From a virus, in the IMG/VR virus record IMGVR_UViG_3300049740_000251, positions 1 through 29,690 of that record: DNA of 29,690 bases; one strand, given 5' to 3'. Made by a program: the position numbers and the translations under genes. The stretch's first letter is position 1. The number at the start of each line of letters is the position of its first letter. Below, in pieces: positions 8,001 to 17,000 of the stretch. The notes under the pieces are model-generated. The model worked only from the letters and a program-made list of their open reading frames with translations. It did not search any database and was not told the origin of the DNA.

Positions 8001-10526
8001 ATGACTCCATCTTGGACTGTATATTCTGGTAACAGTTACGTATTTGATCTTAGCGATGGAACAAATGGCGGTCATGATTTTGCTCTGTCTACATTTAGGG
8101 ATGGTATTTGGGCACCTAGTAGGAGAGAAAACCTTAGTACTACTTTAGAAACTACTAGTAAAATTATTACCATCACTTCAACCAGTGGAATTACTGCTGG
8201 TATGGTTGTACAAAAAGTATCTGGAGATGGTATTCTTGGAGATAATACAACTGTTGTATCTGTAGATAGTGCGACTCAATTGACACTGAGTTCAAATCCA
8301 ACTACACCAGGTGAAGTTGTTATCAATATCTTTGGTGCACAATATACGGATGGTGTTACTGTTGATGGTACAAATGTAACAATTAAAGTTTCAGATACAA
8401 CACCTACTCTTTATTATTTCTGTTCTACAGAAAATATTGATCACCAAAACGAAGGTGGCGATGATAACGATGAAGCACAAATTACAGTTAGCACAAATAA
8501 TCCTAAGACATTTGGTAGTGGATTCTCATTATCTGTAACTGATGTTATTGTAGAGGAAGTTGTAAAAGGAACTGTACAAGATGGTTTCTTTGAAGTTCAA
8601 AAACTTACAACACCATTAGCAGAAGCGACTGAAGCTGTGATTGCTAATGCGACTATTAGTACATTACTAACATCTACAGCAATTACATGTGGTAATTTCT
8701 CTGGTCCTGCAGCAGGAAATATCGACATTGCTGTAGATGATCCTCTAACTGGAATTGTTAATGTTACTGCTGCTACATTAAACGTAGGTTCTAAGGTTCA
8801 GTTTGCGGCAACAACAGGTGATCTTACTGTTACTAATATCCTCAAGGGTAGTGAAGTAAGAATTGGTGATTACTTAAAAATTGAAAATGTTGATAATTCG
8901 TTCAGATCACTTGGTGGATTTGATGTTAAGTTTGTTCCTGATACAGGTAGAATTGCGGATGTTTTAACTAATACTGCTATTGCTGTTCCATCTGGTAATA
9001 CATCAGAAAGACCTGTTGCTGGTATCGTAAAAGATGGTTGTATTAGATTTAACACAGACACAAATCAATACGAAGGTTATAGTTCACAAACTTCTTCATG
9101 GGCGTCATTAGGTGGTGTTAGAGATCTAGATGGAAATACATTTATCTTAGCGGAAGAGAGTGTAGGTAATAACGACAATACTTTATGGTTTATTAACGAC
9201 AATATTAATACGGTTAGGTTCACTCCAAATCATCTTGAATTTGTCAACATGAAGAAGATGCGTTCTGTGAATGTGACTGCTCCTGCATATACAGAGTGGG
9301 CAGCAAACGTTCCTGTAACGGAAGGGCAATATCTCAAGTATAAGAATAACCTTTATCTTGTTCCTAGTGGTGGAGCTGGTACTACTGCTACAAGTGGTAG
9401 TGAACCAACACATACAAGTGGCACTCTACCTAATGGTTCTGCACAACTAGAATACTCTCAAATCGCAGTTGCTCCTCTAACATTTGAGGATATTGAAGAA
9501 CTGAGAATTGGACCTCTAGGTGATTTGCCATTAAGTATTAATGGCGATTTAAGATTAGCAGATAATGTAGTATCAACTGATGTTAGTGATCTACTTCTAA
9601 GACCTAACTCTGGCAAAAAAGTTATTATTGATGCAGCAACATCTCTTGTAATTCCAAATGGATCTACTGGCGAAAGAGGAACAGCAGAGCAAGGTTCTAT
9701 TAGATACAATACAACCAATCTAACATATGAAGGTTATGATGGAACCAACTGGGGTTCTCTTGGTGGTGTCAAAGACGTTGATCAAAACACTTATATTATT
9801 CCGGAAACCGTTCCTGGTGCTAATGAAAATATTTTATACTTCTACAATGATGGAAACAACTCATTACAACTCACCACGTCAGCACTTGATTTCTATACCG
9901 TAGATACAATCAGATCGCAATCAAGCAATCAGTTTGAGATTACTGCAAACTTAATGACATTTAATAATGCAGAAACTACATTTGATAATACTGATACAAC
10001 TAGGACATTCCTACATACTTCAAAACCATATTTTGATCTTGGTGTTTCCACAGGCATCTATGTAGATCCTATTCTTAGATTGGATGATCAAGGTGATGTA
10101 TATCTAAACACTGGTTTTGGCACTGGTAACTATAATGGAGTTAAGGTCTTTGATGGAGATCTTAAAGAATTTGAACTTGCAGATATTAAAATTTCATCTG
10201 AGAAAGTAACTTTGATTAAAGGTTCTGCGAATAATGGTGGTTCCAACATATATGATACAACTGTTGCTAAAGGAGCAAAGGTAGTTGTAGTGGCAGAAAA
10301 TCAAGCAGATGGTTCTAAAGAATTTATTGAATTTGGTGTAACAGATGATGGTACAGATATATTCCATACAGAGTATGGAAACTTAAGAACTGGATACCAA
10401 TTGATTGTTCCAGAGTTTGAATTTACTTCTGGAAATGAAGCAAGGTTAAATATTACATTAGGAGCTGATGTTCCTACTACAAATACCGTAGTTATTACTT
10501 TCTCATCCACAATTACCAAGAACTAA
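5022..10526 (+). CDS. 1834-aa mosaic tail-fibre-like virion protein with cupredoxin-like domain
   Basis: The N-terminus (MPAINVARTDTFEKQR) resembles starts of fibre-like proteins in T4-like cyanophages. Visible modules in order: four tandem ~38-residue Gly-rich repeats (residues 105-256); a cupredoxin-like domain at about 304-412 with candidate copper ligands H334, C398, H401 and M404; GxGYxxGDxL-type repeats; two copies of a ~57-residue beta module (629-689 and 695-751); a second, degraded cupredoxin-like segment (H1018 ... C1134, H1141) with a third copy of that module inside it (1047-1104); and two ~83-residue C-terminal modules with the pattern IR(F/Y)NT...YEGY...W.SLGGV (about 1332-1415 and 1551-1632). 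No signal peptide or membrane segment is seen. Likely role: virion surface fibre or adhesion protein. The exact T4 equivalent is unknown. The start overlaps the previous gene by 14 nt; the next gene starts 1 nt after the stop. Confidence 0.8.
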   Translation: MPAINVARTDTFEKQRVKINEVAAQIFNVTAGGSDLSTGNLKLGDGSVSIPSLAFVNDAALGIYRNGAGVLGFASNSKKLSDLSAANVKYYRDFVIEKNSLDTTGIAVLNTGSNYDAGSYSGIAVIGGTGDSATVGIEVDGFGGSVTSTGSAYVPGVYLNIPVLSNGSGTGALIDFTVDEIAGAITNGGINYATGSYTNLAVIGGSGQQMTADVTISAFAATVTGGTNYPNGVFKSIPMTGGNGTGMLMNLSVQNGGVQPVGGVDSSEFVSVTSQYTAGDVVTGTIPLAGTQTFVVKSSLGNKYFLDGFEGGDFNLLKGKTYIFEVVDPTNGSHPMFFSSTQDDANTILDAADGFTYVLDGVTVTGSGFVSGYFGATTRSITYAVPANPANAVVYYGCAVHPLMGGAITHSDPNPQQSGFQMEIETVGGSVTEFIVNAPGNGLYQAGDVISVAAADLYDVDTANAGSLGSGMQITLGGNFGAISALDQIADFGNGYQTGDILTLASAVSNVNTYARGELTFSGITFTSTAGVTAIQFTGNAFGSARTYNSIAVQNITSGGSGLIVDVVISEGGGNSFYESVTIVTAGTGYLPGDSLYIAGNTLGGTSGVQPGSGGNDLAISVSTIDAGSPQITVSDTTGIEVGDGVEIVQNINNPGQIPGGVTVLSVDSGTQFTMSEGPTIPGSADLKIVNSNLDNLTVASTTGIVVGMEITKVSGNGELVSGTTVNEIINATTLKISINPSVAGTMVVNFEPEYGGGTGFQYTVGTLGFVSEVSIVEGGNGYTIGDTLEVSPFDLVQPEVYAVTNLEVDKISFVSNVIPAATFSVGDTVGDAGGSILASTVTVSTVVAAANDGVYSGVVQSATSGNGVGATFDIQRDNTGAILSAVITTGSEGSFYADNDTITIPGASIGGNTPADNLTITVNSVNAAGDPVVVRKVATSAGNIDYIIVDRFGFSAGDILVNASAPTVGYETDTAETEYRYFVDLNDGNGATMTPSWTVYSGNSYVFDLSDGTNGGHDFALSTFRDGIWAPSRRENLSTTLETTSKIITITSTSGITAGMVVQKVSGDGILGDNTTVVSVDSATQLTLSSNPTTPGEVVINIFGAQYTDGVTVDGTNVTIKVSDTTPTLYYFCSTENIDHQNEGGDDNDEAQITVSTNNPKTFGSGFSLSVTDVIVEEVVKGTVQDGFFEVQKLTTPLAEATEAVIANATISTLLTSTAITCGNFSGPAAGNIDIAVDDPLTGIVNVTAATLNVGSKVQFAATTGDLTVTNILKGSEVRIGDYLKIENVDNSFRSLGGFDVKFVPDTGRIADVLTNTAIAVPSGNTSERPVAGIVKDGCIRFNTDTNQYEGYSSQTSSWASLGGVRDLDGNTFILAEESVGNNDNTLWFINDNINTVRFTPNHLEFVNMKKMRSVNVTAPAYTEWAANVPVTEGQYLKYKNNLYLVPSGGAGTTATSGSEPTHTSGTLPNGSAQLEYSQIAVAPLTFEDIEELRIGPLGDLPLSINGDLRLADNVVSTDVSDLLLRPNSGKKVIIDAATSLVIPNGSTGERGTAEQGSIRYNTTNLTYEGYDGTNWGSLGGVKDVDQNTYIIPETVPGANENILYFYNDGNNSLQLTTSALDFYTVDTIRSQSSNQFEITANLMTFNNAETTFDNTDTTRTFLHTSKPYFDLGVSTGIYVDPILRLDDQGDVYLNTGFGTGNYNGVKVFDGDLKEFELADIKISSEKVTLIKGSANNGGSNIYDTTVAKGAKVVVVAENQADGSKEFIEFGVTDDGTDIFHTEYGNLRTGYQLIVPEFEFTSGNEARLNITLGADVPTTNTVVITFSSTITKN
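5334..5789 (+). repeat. Four tandem ~38-residue repeats within the fibre gene
   Basis: Each unit contains a TGSNYDAGSY-like turn, then a hydrophobic strand (GIAVIGG, LNIPVLSN, TNLAVIGG, KSIPMTGG), then GxGTGA-like Gly residues and a strand such as IDFTV. The units are diverged at DNA level but clearly related in protein. They probably form a repetitive beta structure along the fibre. Confidence 0.7.
5931..6257 (+). other. Cupredoxin-like domain with type-1 copper ligand pattern (coding sub-region)
   Basis: Fibre residues about 304-412. An SHPMFF strand supplies H334. The C-terminal loop reads YYGCAVHPLMGG, giving C398-x2-H401-x2-M404. Amicyanin has the same Cys-x2-His-x2-Met loop, and a single upstream His is the fourth ligand in cupredoxins. 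Related YYYCxxHxxMGG segments are, as I recall, seen in marine phage structural proteins. Copper binding is inferred, not shown. Confidence 0.6.
6906..8333 (+). repeat. Region holding three dispersed copies of a ~57-residue beta module
   Basis: Copies lie at 6906-7088, 7104-7274 and 8160-8333. They share a strand-turn pattern (TVSDTTGIEVGDGVEI, TVASTTGIVVGMEITK, TITSTSGITAGMVVQK) followed by a VxSVDSxTQ(F/L)T-like strand and a Pro-Gly turn. The first two are adjacent. The third lies about 890 nt further on, inside the second cupredoxin-like segment. The sequence between copies two and three is other fibre sequence. Confidence 0.65.
9015..9917 (+). repeat. Two copies of an IRFNT-YEGY-SLGGV module near the C-terminus of the 1834-aa fibre
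   Basis: Copies span 9015-9266 and 9672-9917. Both read through IR(F/Y)NT, YEGY, W-x-SLGGV, a DLDGNTF/DVDQNTY strand, an ND(N/G)N turn and an aromatic strand. Between them is a Gly/Ser/Thr-rich segment with SGSEPTHTSGTLPNG, related to a segment in the 3027-aa fibre (SSAPVHTDGEALNG). Confidence 0.65.
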
Positions 10527-10527
10527 A

Positions 10528-11028
10528 ATGGCAACTACAATCGAAAAATTTGATTCCGCAGGTGGTTTTTCTATCGGAAAAACTGTGATTGTCGATGAAA
10601 GTCGAAATGGTAAAGATCTGAATACTTTAGAAATTAAAAACTCTAACTATGCAGATAGTAATACTACCACATATATTTTAAGAGGTATCAACACAGCATC
10701 TCTAGAATTAGATGGCGTAGGAGCACAAATTCCTATTGCTAATAGCACCATGAATTTTATTACTGGACATATTATTGCAGTAAATGCTTCTGGTGTTATC
10801 TTCACAAGTAAATTAGAATCTGCGGTGTATTGCGACGGAGTAGGTTCAGTTACTGTAATGTCAACTATGGAAACAATCATCAAAGATGATATTCCTGCGG
10901 GTCAAACTTGGTCAATTACTCCAGTGGGAGCAACTAATAGATTTTCTTATACTACTATTAGAGCAGGCACAACATCTACTATTAAATGGGCAGTATCAAC
11001 TCAAGTTACAACACTTGAGTGGGCATGA
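10528..11028 (+). CDS. Small structural-type protein, function unknown
   Basis: A 166-aa protein, predicted all-beta from its alternating hydrophobic pattern, starting MATTIEKFDSAGGF and ending STQVTTLEWA. It has a single Cys (AVYCDGVG) and no recognisable enzymatic motif. It sits between the two giant fibre genes, starting 1 nt after the upstream stop. This position suggests a fibre-associated or connecting protein; that is inference. I recognise the type as a conserved late protein of T4-like cyanophages but know of no assigned role. A perfect inverted repeat lies in its last codons, just before a late-promoter-like box. Confidence 0.65.
   Translation: MATTIEKFDSAGGFSIGKTVIVDESRNGKDLNTLEIKNSNYADSNTTTYILRGINTASLELDGVGAQIPIANSTMNFITGHIIAVNASGVIFTSKLESAVYCDGVGSVTVMSTMETIIKDDIPAGQTWSITPVGATNRFSYTTIRAGTTSTIKWAVSTQVTTLEWA
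10999..11020 (+). terminator. Perfect 8-bp inverted repeat at the 3' end of the 166-aa gene
   Basis: ACTCAAGT (10999-11006), a 6-nt loop, then ACTTGAGT (11013-11020). There is no T-run after it, so it is not a classical intrinsic terminator. It could be a weak terminator or an RNA-stabilising or processing hairpin just before the 3027-aa fibre transcript start. Confidence 0.35.
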
Positions 11029-11032
11029 GAAT

Positions 11033-11040
11033 GCTAAATA
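11033..11040 (+). promoter_or_regulatory. Late-promoter-like box (GCTAAATA)
   Basis: The box lies in the 52-nt gap before the 3027-aa fibre, ending 40 nt before the ATG at 11081. It differs from TATAAATA at two positions. The CTAAATA core recurs in this window in the gaps before 21309 and 29670, which strengthens the case that CTAAATA is a real variant of the late box in this phage. Confidence 0.55.
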
Positions 11041-11080
11041 CAACTGAGGATAATACAGGTTCTGGGAGTTAGACTGCGAC

Positions 11081-14000
11081 ATGTCAATTCATATTAATTC
11101 CGATAAGGAAAAGTTTCAGGGTTCCAAACCTAAGCTGGTCGGTGATAATGAACTTACTGTTAGAGGCGGTACAGGTTCATTAGAAAAAGAAATTCTAAGG
11201 ACGCAGTTAGATGCTAATACGGGTTTACCCCGTGTTGGTATTAATAGAACGGGGCAGAGAGTTAATGATGTTAAAATTTTAACTGGTGGTTCTGGATATA
11301 TTTCGCCACCAATTATAACAATATCGGCACCTATTGGTGGGGGTGGAGTCCAAGCACAGGGTTCTGCATTTATCTTTAATGGTCAGGTTGTATCTATTGC
11401 TGTCAATGATCCCGGCAGTGGATATACTCAAGCTCCTACAGTTACCATTCAAGCTGGTGGCGGTGTTGGTGCTTCTGCTGAGGCATTACTTGATACTGTT
11501 GATTTTGAACTTGACATCAACGGTGCTATTAGAACCTCTACGTCTATCATTTCCGATACGGCGAGAATCCTCAACTTGGATATCGACAACTTCGTTACTC
11601 CAAACGCAGCATTTAGAGCACCCTCTCTAAAAACTTATATTAATAATTCGGGTACTTTATGGTCCTCGAATATTATTCTACAGGAAAATGCGTACAGGTA
11701 CTTTGGACAGAACGTATATCAAGCATTAAACTCAGGACAAACTGGATCTAGCGCACCTGTTCATACGGATGGCGAAGCACTAAATGGTGAAGTTAATTTC
11801 AAACATATTGGTTTTCGTGTAGTTGACGAAAATGATTTTGGATATTCAGAAACTGGTGCATCTGGGGTATTCCCTCGTTCTATTACTCCTTTACTAGGAG
11901 ATAGATCAGACAAGATTGCTACTACAGAATACGTCCTCAACCTAGCAACGAATGACGTTGGTGGTCGTATTTACGTTTCACAAACTATTGGTTCTGACTT
12001 AAACGATGGTCGTTCTGCCGTAAACCCAGTTCGTTCTATCAAGAAAGCAGCACAACTTGCATGGGCGACTCCTGGTGTTAAGGAGACCCTTATTGTTTCT
12101 GGTGGTGACTACGTAGAAGATAACCCAATTTCACTGCCACCTGACGCATCAGTTGTTGGCGATAACCTTCGTCTCGTAATTATCAGACCTGCCAACCCCG
12201 GCAAGCATATCTTCAAGTTTGGTGATAAAAACTACGTTACTGGTGTCACTTACAGAGATAAGATTGATTCCAATGGCGATGCAGTTGCGACTTGGGATTT
12301 CGCAATGGTCTTTGACGATAAACAGCGTATCTTAATTGATGCTGATGTCAATGGAGATTTTGGTACTAGTTTCCCAATCGGTCATCAAATTTTTGGACCA
12401 CAACAGTTCAGAGTTACATTCCAAAATAACACTGGTCTATCTACTTTAATTACTGGATTGAGCGTAATTGGTGTTAACACTGGTTCCAGAGCAAATATAC
12501 AAAAAGTTGTATTTGATGATATTACTGGTCCTAGTGCATACATTAGTGGTACTCTTGATATTACACTAGATAGTGGTTCTTTTGTTGAGGGAGAACAATT
12601 TAATTTTGTAACTTCTATTAGTTATAGCGTAGGAAGTCCCTTAGCATTAACGTCTACCGGAACAACTTCTGCAAACAAAATTACATTTAGCACTGATCCA
12701 ACTTCTATAACCCCAGCTGGAACATACGTATATTTAAGTGATGATGGTAATGCAATATTTACTCCTTCTGCTGGTTACTACGAAGTAACTCAAATTGAAC
12801 CAAATGATATCAACAATCCAACTTCATGGGAAGTTAGTTACTTACCTGTTCTTGGATCTACTGGATGGACCGCAATTCAAACTGCGTCTATTGAAGTATT
12901 TACCGGAAATGCTCAGGTAGAAACATTAAATACTACAGCTCTCAAATCAATTCGTGCTGAGGGAGAAGTTGTTTCTGTAGATGAAGATTACACATCACTT
13001 TTGCCTATCTCCAGATTAGATTTCTCATTACAAGGAGATACCAGTATTGCAACTGGTGGATTCCAAGGCACCCAATTTGGGAATGCAGAAGATCTTGGTG
13101 GTATTGTATTTTATACAAATGCTCTGGTTGGCAGAAATAATACACATGACTTTAAAGAAGGTCAAGAGATCTTAATTGAAGGTCTCCCAACTTCTTCACC
13201 TGATCTATCTGCGTTAAATGGCAGACAGAGAATTTATAAAGTATTAGAAGATGCTGATGGTCGTTGCAGACGATTTGTCATTCCTAAAAAAATGCCAGCT
13301 CTTACTGATGCGGAATTTGATCCAGGTCAATTTGCAACTGTTAAGACAGCAACAAAATCTATTACCTTATCGCTACTTAACTCCCCAAACACATTCCCAA
13401 TTAGTTCTCCTGTAGATAGGAGGTTCCAAGACGCCTGTACGTTACTGCGTAACAATAGAGATTTTATTGCTGATGAAGTCGTAGGTAAAATTAACGATCA
13501 ATTTGCAAGATACTTCTACTCTGCATATAATATCAGCGGAAACTCATTTGATATTTTTGTAGGTCTTGCAGAACAATCTCACACATATGTTTCTGGTGGT
13601 ACTGTAAAGTTTGGTGGTACTACTTATAACGTTTTAAACTTTGTTTACAGTAACGCTGTAACTGGTGTTGCAACTGTAACAACAGATAGTCTTGTTGCGG
13701 GTTTGAATGAAGATGATCACATCAAACTAGAGGGAATGACTCTAGAATGTGATGCTGGTCAAAAAGTTTATCCATCTTATAGTTCACCAAGTGCTACTGG
13801 CAGTGATGGTGATAGTCAGTGTAAAGAAGATATTGTTCACTTTATTAACGCAATCATTAGAGATTTAGAATTTGGATCTAATCATAATGTAATTGAAGCA
13901 GCTCAAAAATATATTGTAGATGGTAAGATTACTTACATTGAAGATGAAATTATTCAAAATGCTCGTGCTATTGAATATGCTAGAGAACTAGCAATTTATT

Positions 14001-17000
14001 GTATGAGGAACTGGAGAACCGAAAATGGTGCTCCATCGGATCCCATCTACACACCACTACATTCATCTTTACCAAGATATTTTGATGATACTATTATTAC
14101 ATTAACTGCAGGAACACCTGCTTGTGCTAACGTAGCATCTGCTATTGATACTTTATCATTCCTTTGGTCTGATGTCATTACCAATAATGCGTCCGGCACA
14201 TATCTAGATGCTGCGTATTTAATTTCTAGAAATAAAGATCTTATTGCTGATCAAGCACTTATTGATACGGAAGCACAATTTCCTTCATTAAATCTTAGCG
14301 ATACCAACCAAAGAAAATGTCGTAGAGATATTAGAATTGTACTTGATGGTCTTATCAAAGACTTGGTACTTGGTGGCAATAATGGAATTGTTACTGTTGC
14401 TGAATCATACTTCACTGGTGTTCAGTTAACTGGTATTGCCGAAGCGCAGCGTCCTTCTACGATATATGCTTTCCAGAGAGTTAAAATATATGCATTGGAA
14501 ACAATGCGTAACTGGTCTGATGGTGTAGTCGATTCTGTAACACCAGTTGGTGCCATTTACAATTCTACTACAGGTGATTTAAATATCACTTACCCTGTTT
14601 CTGGTGGTGGTATTCCACAGGTAGGAGACAGAATTGCGTTTACAGAAGATGCTATCACTTTCTCCTGTGATATGGGTGGTGGCGCTGCTAACCACGCAAG
14701 TCCAAACAGATTTGATTCCAACTACGGAAAGAGTTACGAAATCAATTCTGTAACTGGAACGACAATGATTGCCATTGGATTGAACGTTGGAGACGCAGGA
14801 ACTGCAGCAGGAATTGCTCATACATTTGTTAGTGCAAAAACAAACGGAACGATCATTATATTCAATCCGACTACAGTAACTTCCACCATTCCTAGGTTTG
14901 ATGATTGGAATATCTTATTGGATTCCACACCACTATGTGCGAATGTCGCAACTTCCATTAATACAATAATGGATCTGTTTGAAGATATTTTAGATGAGAC
15001 AATTTCTGCTGGAACAACAGTTAAAACTTTTGGAACATTATTTGATCCAGCATTGCTAATAACATATCCTGATAATTTTATCTATGATTCCAATAATGTA
15101 AGAATGGCAATTCGGGGTGACTTTGATGATAATCCTATCATCGAAGCATCACCATACACTCAAAATGCATCTGTTATCTCCTTCCTAGGTGGTGGTGGTG
15201 CTCTAATTGATGGTAGTAAGGTCAAACAACCTAACTGTCCTTTCCCTGGTCTTGAACTAGATGGATCCGCATCCTTCCCTAATCAGGGTAAGTCGATGGT
15301 TGCTGCGGCATTCACGATTGTATCTTTTGGTGGCACAGGTTATAAAGTTATAAACGATGGTTATACTCAGTTAGTTTCTGTCTTTGTTATCTTCTGTGCT
15401 GATGGCGTTCTTTGTGAATCTGGTGGTTATGCATCTATCACCAACTCCGCTACTAACTTCGGACAGTATGCTCTAAGAGGTATTGGATTTAGAGAAGATC
15501 CATATACATTTGATATTGCAACAATCTCTAACGTTTCTTCTACTCCTACTGGTAGAACTATTCTAACAGTAACTGGTTTAGGAAGAGAACCACTAGAGCA
15601 TTATGTTGCTAAAATTGATGGTTATAGAAATACTAATACAGACATCGAATACTTTGTTGATGTTGTTGCTGCAGTTACAGTTGGTCCTCCTTTCTCTGCT
15701 CAGTTAACATTTGACGATGGCACAGGTGGTGCCATGGATCTAACCGATAATGCAACTAATCAGGCAGTATCTACTGGTTCATTGTTAGGTAAGACAATCA
15801 ATCTACACAGACCATCTATTGTTAACTCTTCTTCCCACACTTGGGAATTTGCTGGTTCGGGAACTAATTACTTAGCACTACCTGAGAACGGTGGTACTAA
15901 GATTGAAGCATTTGAACAAGTTTCCGAACAGTATGGACGTGTATATGTCTCTGGTACTGACGAACTTGGCGACTTTAAAGTTGGTACGTTTGCTAGAATT
16001 GAAAACAGAACTGGTAATATTACTTTCACTGGTACGGTTACAATTTCTGAAGTTGAATTCTTGAAACTGAAAGGTGGCGACGTTGTTGTTACTGGTTTCG
16101 ACGCATCCAACACACTTGGTGGCGCAACTGCGACCGACTCTAAACTACCCACACAAAAGGCAGTTAGAGATTATATCACTAACAACCTTGGACCTTACAT
16201 CAACAAACCATACTCTACGAATGCTGTTCCTAGAGCACTGGTTGAACTTACTGATTCTGGTAAAATTTCTATCGACCAGATCCCAGCACTTAGACCATTT
16301 AGTGTCTTCACTGTTGCCAACCAAGCAGAAAGAACTTCACTAGAAGGAGCACTTGCTGGTGATATTGCGATCCAACAGGATACATCCACATCATTCATTC
16401 TAAACAATGATAATTCTAGTTTGTTCCTAGGGTTTGCTGTAGATCCAGCATTATCATTTACTATTGGTGATGTATTTACCGGTAGCATTTCTACTGGACG
16501 TATCCAATCAACTGAATACAGAAAGGGTGTTGTATATCAAATTAATGTCAACAACGGTGGTTCTGGATATGTAACCCCACCGGTAATTACATTTGCTGGT
16601 GGCAATCCAGAAGCAGGTGCAGTCGCAGCTGCCGCAACTTGTACTATTGCCAATGGTACAGTAGTTACTGTAACAATCATCGACTTCAATGGTTATAAAG
16701 GTGGTTTTGGATATACCACTGCTCCTACTATAACATTCGCTGCTCCTCCTGGAGCTGGTGTACAAGCACAAGGTAATGCTTTACTTGAAAGCAGATTGTA
16801 TGGCAATATTGTTAATAATATTAAAATTGAAGACACCGATACTATTAACGATAGTACATCACCTACTCCAAATACAATTAACATTAACAGAGGTGTTAAT
16901 ACATCTTCATTCGATATTAATAACTGGGTATCTCTATCTTCCAACCAGATTGCTGCATCCGATATTACATCCGGTGTTATTGAAACAGATAGACTAGCAT

